A stretch of DNA of 64,000 nucleotides from Actinosynnema sp040640215 (lineage in GTDB: Bacteria > Actinomycetota > Actinomycetes > Mycobacteriales > Pseudonocardiaceae), in assembly GCF_040640215.1 (NCBI RefSeq), contig NZ_JBFABG010000011.1, forward strand, positions 210,403-274,402. Reading direction: 5' to 3'. The notes below the pieces were generated by a model. It made no database searches and was not told the DNA's origin. It saw nothing but the letters and a program-made list of their open reading frames with translations. How positions within the stretch are numbered: position 1 is the first letter of the stretch; each line of letters begins with the position of its first letter. Positions 44,626-53,084 of this stretch are shown here, one piece after another. Position numbers and translations under genes: made by a program.

Positions 44626-44912
44626 GAGTTCTCCTTCCGCGATGCCGGGCCAGGCGGACGAGTACGCCACCGACCAGCCCGACGACCCGGTTGTAGTCGT
44701 AGAGCGGTGCGGGGGACGGGATCAGGCCGCCCACCGCGAACGTGATCCTCTTCGGGAACGCGTCGGGGAAGTCCCCGGACGGGCCCACCGCGTCCGCCGC
44801 GAGGAGCGCCCGCCCGGTCCGTGCCCAGCGCCGCCGGCGCGCATCCGGGGACGTCGTGCTCCACGCGCCCGTCGGGACCGGGTGTGACCTGCGCTGCGGA
44901 GTCGAGGGCCAT
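44626..44912 (-). pseudogene. Possible remnant of a nucleobase permease gene (speculative)
   Basis: An ATG at 44912 with AGGGGAGGG just upstream starts MALDSAAQVTPGPDGRVEHDV, then the frame turns into Arg/Pro/Gly-rich nonsense. In another frame the same stretch reads DFPDAFPKRITFAVGG and then APLYDYNRVVGLVGGVLV, which looks like the last membrane segments of an NCS1-type nucleobase permease. A permease would fit this operon position. I read it as a gene reduced by a large internal deletion and frameshift. The family assignment is by eye only. Confidence 0.35.
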
Positions 44913-45155
44913 CGGTCCCTCCCCTGTTACGCTCGTGAAACTCCCACCGGTTGCGGCGCTCCGGCGCGATTTCCCTCCCGGCATCCTCGGGTCGTTCCGC
45001 ATGCGCTGGGCAGTGTCACAGTGTCCACGCTTGTCATGATCCGGGCACACTCTGTCCACCGCCGGCCCGCGTTCGGCACCACTCGGCCCGGAATGGGGCC
45101 ACTCCGCGTCCCCAGCCCCTCGACTGGGTGTTAACAGTGACCTACCGTCGTGTGG
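44913..45155. promoter_or_regulatory. Divergent promoter region, pyrimidine operon and LysR gene
   Basis: 243 bp between the leftward catabolic operon and the rightward LysR-type regulator. This arrangement is typical of LysR control of a divergent operon. Exact sites could not be assigned by eye. Confidence 0.5.
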
Positions 45156-46142
45156 ATGAAGCTCGAACTGAGACACCTGCGGGTCGTGTGCGCGATCGCC
45201 GACGCGGGCAGCCTCTCGAAGGCGTCTTCCTTGCTGGGCCTCGCGCAACCCGCTCTCACCGCGCAACTGCACCGGATCGAGAGCCTGCTCGGTGGCAAGC
45301 TGTTCGAGCGAGACCACAAGGGCGCGCGGACCACTCCGCTCGGCGAACTCGTGCTGGAACGCGCCCGCGTCCTGCTGCCCGCCTTCTCGCGCCTCCAGGA
45401 GGACGCGCTCCGGCTGGTCGATGACAACATGCCGAGCGAGCGGTACCGGGTCGGCGCGGTGAACGGGCCGATGCTCGGCGGCGTCGTGCACCGGATCACC
45501 GAGTCGCACCCCGGCGCGCACGTCAGCACCCAGGTGTCCTGGTCCAACGAGGAGCTCGCCGGCGCGGTCGCGCAGGGCCGGCTGGACTACGTGCTGGCCG
45601 CGGTCTGCGGCGACGCGCCGCCGCCCTCGGAGTACGGGCTGACCTGGAGCGTGATCGCGGTCGACCCGATCTTCGTGCTGATCCCCGAAGAGCACCCGTT
45701 CACCCTGCTCGACGAGGTGGAGCTGGGGCAGCTCAAGGAGATGCAGTGGGCCGTGGTGCCCGGTGACGGCTGCTTCGGCGAGTGCTTCGTCGCCGCGTGC
45801 AGCCGCTCCGGCTTCACCCCGCGGACCATGTACGAGGTCGACATCAACAGTTGCATCGACCTGGCCGCGTCCGGCGACGCCGTGGCGCTGTGCCAGCCCA
45901 CGTTCCGCCGCGCGCCCGGTGTCGTCGCGATCCCGCTCGCCGGCGCTCCGCTGCGGTGGCGGCACCTGATCGGCTGGGACCCGGAGAGCCCCGCGGCCGA
46001 GTTCGGCCCGCACGTGCTGCGGTACGCGGGAGAGGCATATCGGGACACCGCGGAACGCAATCCCCGTTACGCGGCGTGGCTGCGCTCGCACCCCGATTTC
46101 GGCGTCGTCCGCTACCACGCCCGGGAGCCGGTGAGCAGTTGA
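45156..46142 (+). CDS. LysR-family transcriptional regulator
   Basis: A 328-residue regulator from ATG 45156. The N-terminal helix-turn-helix (ELRHLRVVCAIADAGSLSKASSLLGLAQPALTAQLHRIE) is followed by a substrate-binding domain (YRVGAVNGPMLGGVV, DYVLAAVCGD, FVLIPEEHPF). It is divergent from the dihydropyrimidinase operon and is the obvious candidate regulator. Confidence 0.9.
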   Translation: MKLELRHLRVVCAIADAGSLSKASSLLGLAQPALTAQLHRIESLLGGKLFERDHKGARTTPLGELVLERARVLLPAFSRLQEDALRLVDDNMPSERYRVGAVNGPMLGGVVHRITESHPGAHVSTQVSWSNEELAGAVAQGRLDYVLAAVCGDAPPPSEYGLTWSVIAVDPIFVLIPEEHPFTLLDEVELGQLKEMQWAVVPGDGCFGECFVAACSRSGFTPRTMYEVDINSCIDLAASGDAVALCQPTFRRAPGVVAIPLAGAPLRWRHLIGWDPESPAAEFGPHVLRYAGEAYRDTAERNPRYAAWLRSHPDFGVVRYHAREPVSS

Positions 46143-46258
46143 ACACCCGAATGCACCACCATCACGCCGTCGTATGACCTAGCCGGTATTACCGCGAACG
46201 GACGGATCGAAATTACTTTTCACGGGGAATCCCTGCACTCCTTCGAGGAGAAATTCCC

Positions 46259-47695
46259 ATGTCGACACTGTTCAGACCACTGGCGCTGGCCGCAGCGCTG
46301 TTGACCGCCGGAGCCCTGGCTCCCACCGCCCAGGCCGCCCCGGCGGACCAGGGCACCGAGATCCTCGCCGCGATCCAACGAGACCTGGGCCTGAACGCGG
46401 CCCAGGCCGCCGACCGGCTGTCGGCCGACCGGGCGTCCGGCGACACGGCCCGCGACCTGCGCAAGCGGCTGAACGACCGGTTCGGCGGCGCGTGGATCGA
46501 CGCCTCCGGCACCCTGACCGTCGGCGTCACCACGCAGGCCGACCTGGACCAGGTCGGTCGCGGTCGCGGCCGGCTCGTGCAGCGCAGCGAGCACGACCTC
46601 GACGCGGTCAAGTCCACTTTGGACCGGAACGTCGCGAGGGCTCCCCGGTCCGTCCCCGGCTGGTACGTCGACCTGCCCACGAACACCGTCGTGGTCAAGT
46701 CGCAGCCGGCCAAGCTGTCCGCCGCCCGCGCGTTCGTCGCGGCCAGCGGCGTCACCGCGTCGGCGGTGCGGTACGTGGCCACGACCGAAGCCCCGCGACC
46801 GCTGATCGACGTCATCGGCGGGAACGCCTACAACATCGGCAGCGGATCGCGCTGCTCGGTCGGCTTCTCGGTCAACGGCGGCTTCATCACCGCCGGGCAC
46901 TGCGGCACCACGGGCGCGTCGACCTCTGGCCCGAGCGGTTCGTTCCGGGGTTCTTCCTTCCCGGGCAACGACTACGCGTGGGTGCAGGTGGCGGCCGGCA
47001 ACACGCCGCGCGCGCTGGTCAACAACTACTCCGGCGGCACGGTGTCGGTCTCGGGGTCGCAGGACGCGCCGGTCGGTTCGACGGTGTGCCGGTCGGGTTC
47101 CACCACGGGTTGGCACTGCGGCACCATCCAGGCCCGCAACTCGTCGGTGTCCTACCCGCAGGGGACGGTGACCGGCCTGATCCAGACCACGGTCTGCGCG
47201 GAGCCCGGTGACTCCGGCGGCTCGCTGGTCGCGGGCACCCAGGCGCAGGGCGTCACCTCCGGCGGGTCGGGCAACTGCCGGACCGGTGGCACGACGTACT
47301 TCCAGCCGGTCAACGAGATCCTCCAGGCCTACGGCCTGACGCTGCTGACCGGCGGCGGTGGCGGCACCCCGAACCCGCCCACCGGCTGCGCCTCGGCGGA
47401 GGCCCGGTACACCGGTTCCCTCGCCTCGGGCGGTCAGGTGTTCCAGCCGAACAACAGCTACTACCAGTCCACGGTGTCCGGCGCGCACGTCGGCTGCCTG
47501 GCGGGGCCGGGCAACGCCGACTACGACCTGTACCTCCAGAAGTGGAACGGCAGCTCGTGGGTCGTCGTGGCCAAGGGCGACACCCCGGCCGCCAACGAGA
47601 CCGTGACGTACAACGGCACCCCCGGGTACTACCGGTTCCAGGTGCACGCGTACAGCGGGTCCGGGAGCTACACGCTGGGGATCACCAACCCCTGA
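46259..47695 (+). CDS. Secreted streptogrisin-like serine protease with C-terminal PPC domain
   Basis: A 478-residue pre-pro-enzyme from ATG 46259 (GAGGAG 8 bases upstream). Layout: signal peptide (to ~AQA, residue 26), alpha-lytic-protease-type prodomain (~27-185), then an S1E catalytic domain. The triad is His in TAGHCGTTG, Asp in GNDYAWV and Ser in CAEPGDSGGSL. A Gly/Pro linker (TGGGGGTPNPPTG) leads to a ~110-residue pre-peptidase C-terminal domain (DYDLYLQKWNGSSWVVVAKG). Disulfide Cys pairs are present. It likely degrades extracellular protein. Confidence 0.93.
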   Translation: MSTLFRPLALAAALLTAGALAPTAQAAPADQGTEILAAIQRDLGLNAAQAADRLSADRASGDTARDLRKRLNDRFGGAWIDASGTLTVGVTTQADLDQVGRGRGRLVQRSEHDLDAVKSTLDRNVARAPRSVPGWYVDLPTNTVVVKSQPAKLSAARAFVAASGVTASAVRYVATTEAPRPLIDVIGGNAYNIGSGSRCSVGFSVNGGFITAGHCGTTGASTSGPSGSFRGSSFPGNDYAWVQVAAGNTPRALVNNYSGGTVSVSGSQDAPVGSTVCRSGSTTGWHCGTIQARNSSVSYPQGTVTGLIQTTVCAEPGDSGGSLVAGTQAQGVTSGGSGNCRTGGTTYFQPVNEILQAYGLTLLTGGGGGTPNPPTGCASAEARYTGSLASGGQVFQPNNSYYQSTVSGAHVGCLAGPGNADYDLYLQKWNGSSWVVVAKGDTPAANETVTYNGTPGYYRFQVHAYSGSGSYTLGITNP

Positions 47696-47711
47696 TTCCC
47701 GGGGAGATGAC

Positions 47712-47759
47712 CCCGTCGTGGGTCCGCGCGGAGTCTCCCCCGCGCGGGCCCGCGACGGG
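47712..47759 (+). terminator. Terminator-like hairpin after the protease gene
   Basis: Arms CCCGTCG...CGCGCGG and CCGCGCG...CGACGGG pair over ~19 bp with minor mismatches and an 8-10-nt loop, starting 17 nt after the stop codon. Confidence 0.55.
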
Positions 47760-47800
47760 CGTCCGCCGACCGTCCGCTGTGGACGTTCCACGGGGCTTCC

Positions 47801-47842
47801 CGATCGAGTGACGGCTACTACGCAGCGTCAGTCACTCGATCG
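47801..47842. repeat. 12-bp inverted repeat upstream of the Pro-rich secreted protein
   Basis: Arms CGATCGAGTGAC and GTCACTCGATCG are perfect, with an 18-nt loop. It is ~80 bp before GTG 47921 and outside the protease terminator, so it may be an operator rather than a terminator. Confidence 0.55.
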
Positions 47843-47920
47843 AGAGGGTTTGGCGGGCGGGACGGGGTGCCGATGATGGGTTGGTCAACCGTTTCGGTCC
47901 CCAATCAGGATGGGAAAATC

Positions 47921-48394
47921 GTGTCTGCACACCGCAACCGCGGAATTCTGCGCGCCGCCGCCCTGCTCGCCGCCGGCGCGGCCCCGCTGCTGGCCGGCAC
48001 CGGCTCCGCAGCGGCCGAGGCTCCGCTGAACACCGTGGAGGGCAAGATCGGCGAGGCCGCCCAGCGCATCGACGCCGGCGTGGCCAAGCCGGTCACCGAG
48101 CTGATCGCCGGCCAGGCGGTCACGCTGCCCGCGCCGGTCCAGGCACCCGTGGCGTCCGCGCCGCAGTTGCCGTCCTCGTCCGGCCTGGTGCCGCCGGTGG
48201 CCCAGCTCCCCGGCCTGCCCCAGCTCCCCCTCGTGCCGAAGGCCGCCCCCGCGCCCCAGGCCCGCGAGGTCACCGCTCCCGGCGTCGCGAAGCTGCCCGG
48301 CGCGCCGGAGATCAAGGCCCCGACCGTGACCAAGCCCGCCGTGCCGGGTCTGCCGGGTGGGGCGGGTCCGGTCGCCCTCCCGGTCCTGGGCTGA
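47921..48394 (+). CDS. Secreted Pro/Ala/Val-rich hypothetical protein
   Basis: A 157-residue protein; GTG 47921 is chosen because a signal peptide starts there (AHRNRGILRAAALLAAGAAPLLAGTGSAAAEA). The mature part begins with a short helix (NTVEGKIGEAAQRIDAGVAKPV) and then is a repetitive run of P-x-x-P segments (LPAPVQAPVASAP, QLPGLPQLPLVP, KLPGAPEIKAPTV). There are no catalytic motifs. It may be a cell-wall spacer or surface polymer-like protein. Confidence 0.65.
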   Translation: MSAHRNRGILRAAALLAAGAAPLLAGTGSAAAEAPLNTVEGKIGEAAQRIDAGVAKPVTELIAGQAVTLPAPVQAPVASAPQLPSSSGLVPPVAQLPGLPQLPLVPKAAPAPQAREVTAPGVAKLPGAPEIKAPTVTKPAVPGLPGGAGPVALPVLG

Positions 48395-48400
48395 GCTCCC

Positions 48401-48437
48401 GCCGGTTCCGCCCCGGTCCCCCCTGGGCGGAGCCGGC
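48401..48437. terminator. Convergent terminator hairpin
   Basis: Arms GCCGGTTCCGCCC and GGGCGGAGCCGGC pair over 13 bp with one G-U and an 11-nt loop, between the Pro-rich gene and the converging pucR-like gene. Confidence 0.6.
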
Positions 48438-48467
48438 GGCGCGGCATCGCCGATCGGACGCGCGTGG

Positions 48468-50081
48468 TCAGGACTCGCCCATTTCCTCGACCAGCAGGGC
48501 CACGTACAGCGACAGGACCGATTCGGGGTCTTCCAGCGACACCCCGAGAACCTGTTCGATCCGGGACAACTGCTGGTAGTACGCGGTCCGGGACAAATGC
48601 GCCGCCGCTGCGGCGGCCGATTTGTTCCCGCCGTTCTCGCAATAACACCGCAGCAGTTCCACCAACCGGCTGCCGTGGTTCGCGTCGCGGTTGATCAACG
48701 CGCCCAGTTCGCGGTCCGCGAAAGCGCGCACGCGTTCGTCCTCGCGCAGCAGGTGCAGCAATCCGCGCAACCGGACGTCGTCCAGCCGGTGGTAGAGCCG
48801 GGTGCCCGGCGACCGCAGCGCCGCACCCGCGATGTGCGCCGCCTCCCCGAGGCTGCGCCGCACGTCGGCCGTCGCCGACACGGTGGTGCCGACCGCGATC
48901 ACCACCGGCAGCGCGTGCTGCGTCGCGGCGGCGGTCCGGTGCACCTCGCGGGCCAGCCGGCGCAGCACGCCGTCCAGGCCGGCGGCGGGCGGCAGCGACA
49001 GCAGGGCCCGGACGCTGGTGTCGTCCACGACCCCGACCAGCGCGGGCACGGTCACCCGGCGGGTGGCCAGCGCCGTCGCCTCGGCCAGGTCCCGCAGCAC
49101 CTCCTGGGTGGCCAGCGCCTGCGCGGGCGCGGTGGCCGCGCCCGGCCGGATCGCCACGCCGACCAGTTGCCTGCGGTCCAGCGGCACGCCGAGCGCCGCC
49201 GCGCGGGCGGGCAGGTCCGGCGGCGGCCGGTCGAGGAGCTGGGTGAGCAGCGTGCGGTGCGTCTGCCGCTCCAGCGACTCCCGGTCCCGCGCGACCAGCC
49301 GGTGCACGGCCAGCGCGGACGCCGCGCGCTCGGCGACCACGACGTGCCGGTGCGGCGGCGGTTCCGGCGACACGACCACCAGCCGGCCCCAGTCCGCCCC
49401 GCGCGCGCCGACCACGGTGACCAGCCAGCCCGATTCCCCGTGGTAGGCGGTCCGCTCGGGCAGTGACACCGCCTGGGACCGGGTGCCCCACTCGGCGAGC
49501 AGCGCGGTCGGGTCCTGGCCTGCGGCGTCGTAGGCCAGCACCTCGTGCCCCAGGGTCTCCAGCACGACCGGCAGGCCGGAGGTCCGCGCCACCTCGCGCA
49601 GCACCTCGGCCGGCTCCGCGCCGGCCACGGTCAGCGCGGTGAACGTCTCGTGCACCTGCTCCGCGGCCCGCAGCTCGGCCAACTGGGCGTCCACGATCAG
49701 CCCCACGACTGCCTCGGTGACCGACACGAAACGGGTTTCCCGCGCGAGGGTCACCAGGGGCAGCCCGTGCTTCTCCGCGGCGGCCACGAGCGCACCCGGC
49801 ACCTCGTCGTCCCACCGCCGCACGAGTTCCACGACCAGCCCGGACGCACCCACGGCGGCCAGGTCGTCCACGTACCGGGCCAGGCCGGCGGGGTCGTCGG
49901 GCAGCGCGATCCCCGTGGTCAACACGAGTTCTCCACCGCGCAGCAGGTGCGCGATGTCGACGATCTCCGCGGCGTGCACCCAGCGCACCCGGCGCTGCAT
50001 CCCGGCCGCGCCCGCGACGACCCGGGGTTCGGCCCGGCGGACGACCGGCAGGGCGAGGGCTTCGGCAACGGTGGGGTACAT
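48468..50081 (-). CDS. PucR-family transcriptional regulator
   Basis: A 537-residue regulator from ATG 50081 (GTG 50087 possible). The N-terminal purine catabolism PucR domain (YPTVAEALALPVVRRAEPRVVAG, LLRGGELVLTTGI) is followed by a GGDEF-like middle and the C-terminal PucR/CdaR helix-turn-helix (LLRCYCENGGNKSAAAAAAHLSRTAYYQQLSRIEQVLGV). It is divergent from the aminotransferase-mmsA operon (108-bp gap) and likely activates it in response to nucleobase breakdown products. Confidence 0.92.
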   Translation of the reverse strand: MYPTVAEALALPVVRRAEPRVVAGAAGMQRRVRWVHAAEIVDIAHLLRGGELVLTTGIALPDDPAGLARYVDDLAAVGASGLVVELVRRWDDEVPGALVAAAEKHGLPLVTLARETRFVSVTEAVVGLIVDAQLAELRAAEQVHETFTALTVAGAEPAEVLREVARTSGLPVVLETLGHEVLAYDAAGQDPTALLAEWGTRSQAVSLPERTAYHGESGWLVTVVGARGADWGRLVVVSPEPPPHRHVVVAERAASALAVHRLVARDRESLERQTHRTLLTQLLDRPPPDLPARAAALGVPLDRRQLVGVAIRPGAATAPAQALATQEVLRDLAEATALATRRVTVPALVGVVDDTSVRALLSLPPAAGLDGVLRRLAREVHRTAAATQHALPVVIAVGTTVSATADVRRSLGEAAHIAGAALRSPGTRLYHRLDDVRLRGLLHLLREDERVRAFADRELGALINRDANHGSRLVELLRCYCENGGNKSAAAAAAHLSRTAYYQQLSRIEQVLGVSLEDPESVLSLYVALLVEEMGES

Positions 50082-50189
50082 GGGCACAACGTAATGCGAT
50101 CCGCTGAAAAGCGGTACACGTTGTGCATGGCGGCGCTGTGGTGTCCCGACCAGACTTCAGCACGGACCACGCTCCCCGAGGAGGACCCG

Positions 50190-51491
50190 ATGGCACCCGA
50201 AGAAGGTGTGCACCGCGCCGGCCACGCCGAACTGCTGGCCCGTCACCGCGCGGTGATGCCCGACTGGCTGGCGCTGTACTACGAGCAGCCCATCGAGCTG
50301 GCGAGCGCGCGGGGCCGCCGGGTGACCGACCGCGAGGGCAACACCTACCTGGACTTCTTCGCCGGAATCCTGACCAACGCCATCGGCTACGACGTGGCCG
50401 AGATCAGCGACGCGGTCCGGGCCCAGCTCGACACCGGCGTGCTGCACAGCTCGACGCTGTACCTGATCCGCGCCCAGGTGGAGCTGGCCGAGAAGATCGC
50501 CGGGCTGTCCGGCATCCCGGACGCCAAGGTGTTCTTCACCAACTCCGGCACCGAGGCCAACGAGACCGCGCTGATGCTGGCCACCGGCTTCCGCCGCAGC
50601 GACCAGGTGCTGGCGCTGCGCAACTCCTACCACGGCCGGTCGTTCGCGAGCATGGCCGTCACCGGCAACCGGAGCTGGTCGGCGTCCTCGCTCAGCCCGC
50701 TCAGGGTGAGCTGGGTGCACGGCGGGTACCGCTACCGCAGCCCGTTCAAGGACCTGTCGGACGCCGACTACGTCAAGGCCTGCGTCGCCGACCTGCGCGA
50801 GGTCGTCGAGACGACCACCGCCGGTGACGTGGCGTGCCTGCTGGCCGAGCCGATCCAGGGTGTCGGCGGGTTCGCGACCCCGCCCGACGGGCTGTTCGCG
50901 GCGTTCAAGGAGGTGCTCGACGAGTACGGCATCCTGCTGATCTCGGACGAGGTGCAGACCGGGTGGGGGCGCACCGGCGAGCACTTCTGGGGCATCCAGG
51001 CGCACGGCGTGACGCCGGACGCGATGACCTTCGCCAAGGGCCTGGGCAACGGGCTGGCCATCGGCGGCGTGGTGGCCCGGGGCGACCTGATGGACAGCGT
51101 CACGGCCAACTCGATCTCCACCTTCGGCGGCAACCCGGTGTCCACCGCCGGGGCGCTGGCCACCCTGGACTACCTGCTGGACCACGACCTCCAGGCCAAC
51201 GCGGCGAAGATGGGCGACCTGCTGGGCACCGGCCTGCGCGCCATCGCCGAGGACCGGCCCGCCGTCGGCGACGTGCGCGGCAAGGGGCTCATGGTCGGCA
51301 TCGAACTCGTCGGCCCGGCCGGCGAGCCCGACCCGGGGGCCGCCGCCGCCGCGCTGGAGGGCAGCCGGGCGCGCGGGCTGCTGGTCGGCAAGGGGGGCCT
51401 GTACGGCAACGTGATCCGGCTCGCGCCGCCGATGACGGTGACCGAGGACGAGGTCGGGGAAGCACTGGGGATTCTGGGGGACGTGCTGTGA
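50190..51491 (+). CDS. Class III aminotransferase, probably beta-alanine/beta-aminoisobutyrate type
   Basis: A 433-residue PLP enzyme from ATG 50190 with GGAGG 6-8 bases upstream. It has the cofactor-binding NSGTEANE, YHGRS, the Asp in ISDEVQTGWGR and the Schiff-base Lys in MTFAKGLGNGL. Class III enzymes share these motifs, so the substrate is inferred from context: it is coupled to methylmalonate-semialdehyde dehydrogenase and controlled by PucR near the pyrimidine genes. That fits conversion of beta-alanine or beta-aminoisobutyrate to the semialdehyde. Confidence 0.85.
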   Translation: MAPEEGVHRAGHAELLARHRAVMPDWLALYYEQPIELASARGRRVTDREGNTYLDFFAGILTNAIGYDVAEISDAVRAQLDTGVLHSSTLYLIRAQVELAEKIAGLSGIPDAKVFFTNSGTEANETALMLATGFRRSDQVLALRNSYHGRSFASMAVTGNRSWSASSLSPLRVSWVHGGYRYRSPFKDLSDADYVKACVADLREVVETTTAGDVACLLAEPIQGVGGFATPPDGLFAAFKEVLDEYGILLISDEVQTGWGRTGEHFWGIQAHGVTPDAMTFAKGLGNGLAIGGVVARGDLMDSVTANSISTFGGNPVSTAGALATLDYLLDHDLQANAAKMGDLLGTGLRAIAEDRPAVGDVRGKGLMVGIELVGPAGEPDPGAAAAALEGSRARGLLVGKGGLYGNVIRLAPPMTVTEDEVGEALGILGDVL

Positions 51492-52978
51492 GGATCACCC
51501 ACCGGATCGGCGGGAAGCCCTGGGACGGCGAACCGTCCCGCAGCGGCGAGGTGTACGACCCGGCCACCGGGCAGGTCGCCGCGCACGTCGACTTCGCGTC
51601 GGCGGCCACCGTCGACGCCGCCGTGGCGTCGGCCCGATCGGCGTTCGCGGACTGGCGCAACGCGTCGCTGACCCGGCGGGCGAACGTCATGTTCGCGTTC
51701 CGGGAGTTGTTGAACGCGCGCAAGGACGAGCTGGCGGCGATCGTGACCGCCGAGCACGGCAAGGTCCTGTCCGACGCGGCGGGCGAGGTGCAGCGCGGGC
51801 TGGAGGCGGTGGAGTTCGCGTGCGGCATCCCGCACCTGCTCAAGGGCGGGTTCAGCGAGAACGCCTCGACGCGGGTCGACGTGTACTCCATCCAGCAGGC
51901 GTTGGGCGTGGTCGGCGTGATCTCGCCGTTCAACTTCCCCGCGATGGTCCCGCTGTGGTTCGTGCCCAACGCGATCGCGTGCGGCAACGCGGTCGTGCTC
52001 AAGCCGTCCGAGAAGGACCCGTCGGCGGCGGTGTTCATCGCGGAGCTGCTCGCCGAGGCGGGGTTGCCCGACGGCGTGCTCAACGTGGTGCACGGCGACA
52101 AGGAGGCCGTGGACCGGATTCTGGAGCACCCGGACGTCAAGGCGGTGTCGTTCGTCGGCTCGACGCCGATCGCCCGGTACGTCTACGAGACCGGGACCCG
52201 GCACGGCAAGCGGGTGCAGGCGCTGGGCGGGGCGAAGAACCACCTGGTCGTCCTGCCCGACGCCGACCTGGACCAGGCGGCGGACGCGGCGGTGTCGGCG
52301 GGCTTCGGCTCGGCGGGGGAGCGGTGCATGGCCATCTCGGTCGTGGTCGCCGTGGACCCGGTCGGCGACGAGCTGGTGGCCAGGATCGGCGAGCGGATCG
52401 CCCGGCTGCACGTGGGCGACGGGCGTCGACCGGGCTGCGAGATGGGGCCCCTGGTGACCGGCGCGCACCGGGACAGGGTCGCGTCCTACGTGGACGCCGG
52501 TGTCGCGGAGGGCGCGACGCTCGTCGTGGACGGGCGCGGACACCCGGTCGACGGTGCGGCGGGCGGGTTCTGGCTCGGTCCCACGCTGTTCGACCACGTG
52601 GGCACGGACATGTCGGTGTACCGCGACGAGATCTTCGGCCCGGTGCTGTCCGTGCTGCGGGTGGCGACCTACGACGACGCGGTGGAGGTGGTCAACGCCA
52701 ACCCGTACGGCAACGGCACCGCCATCTTCACCAACGACGGCGGCGCGGCGCGGCGCTACCAGAACGAGGTCGAGGTGGGGATGGTCGGCGTCAACGTGCC
52801 GATCCCGGTGCCCGTCGCCTACTACTCCTTCGGCGGGTGGAAGGACTCGCTCTTCGGCGACTCGCACGCCTACGGCCCGGAGGGCGTCCACTTCTTCACC
52901 CGCACCAAGGTCGTCACCGGCCGCTGGCTCGACCCGTCGCACGGCGGCGTCAACCTCGGCTTCCCGCAGAACACCTGA
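51488..52978 (+). CDS. mmsA: CoA-acylating methylmalonate-semialdehyde dehydrogenase
   Basis: A 496-residue ALDH-family enzyme from GTG 51488, overlapping the aminotransferase stop by 4 bp. It has SPFNFPAMVPLWFVPNAIACGNAVVLKPSEKDP-like blocks, FVGSTPIARYVYETG, GAKNHLVVLPDAD and the catalytic Cys in GSAGERCMAISV. The C-terminal YYSFGGWKDSLFGD...GPEGVHFFTRTKVVT is diagnostic of MmsA/IolA. It converts malonate- or methylmalonate-semialdehyde to acetyl- or propionyl-CoA, the last step of pyrimidine breakdown here. Confidence 0.92.
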   Translation: MRITHRIGGKPWDGEPSRSGEVYDPATGQVAAHVDFASAATVDAAVASARSAFADWRNASLTRRANVMFAFRELLNARKDELAAIVTAEHGKVLSDAAGEVQRGLEAVEFACGIPHLLKGGFSENASTRVDVYSIQQALGVVGVISPFNFPAMVPLWFVPNAIACGNAVVLKPSEKDPSAAVFIAELLAEAGLPDGVLNVVHGDKEAVDRILEHPDVKAVSFVGSTPIARYVYETGTRHGKRVQALGGAKNHLVVLPDADLDQAADAAVSAGFGSAGERCMAISVVVAVDPVGDELVARIGERIARLHVGDGRRPGCEMGPLVTGAHRDRVASYVDAGVAEGATLVVDGRGHPVDGAAGGFWLGPTLFDHVGTDMSVYRDEIFGPVLSVLRVATYDDAVEVVNANPYGNGTAIFTNDGGAARRYQNEVEVGMVGVNVPIPVPVAYYSFGGWKDSLFGDSHAYGPEGVHFFTRTKVVTGRWLDPSHGGVNLGFPQNT

Positions 52979-52987
52979 CCGCGCCCG

Positions 52988-53020
52988 CCGGCGCGCGTCC
53001 ACGACGTGGGCGTGCGCCGG
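52988..53020. terminator. Convergent terminator hairpin (mmsA/EF-G2)
   Basis: Arms CCGGCGCGCGTCCAC and GTGGGCGTGCGCCGG pair over 15 bp with two wobbles and a 3-nt loop, 10 nt after the mmsA stop. Confidence 0.6.
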
Positions 53021-53084
53021 TCCGGGGCGTGACGCGCGGTGCCGGGTCCGCGCTCGGCGAAGGGTCGCGGGCCCGGCTGCCCGG

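Noticed and set aside
44742..45134. 130-codon + strand frame before the LysR gene
   Set aside because: It is antisense to the decayed permease-like stretch and the promoter region, with no motif, and ends close to the LysR start without a coherent fold.
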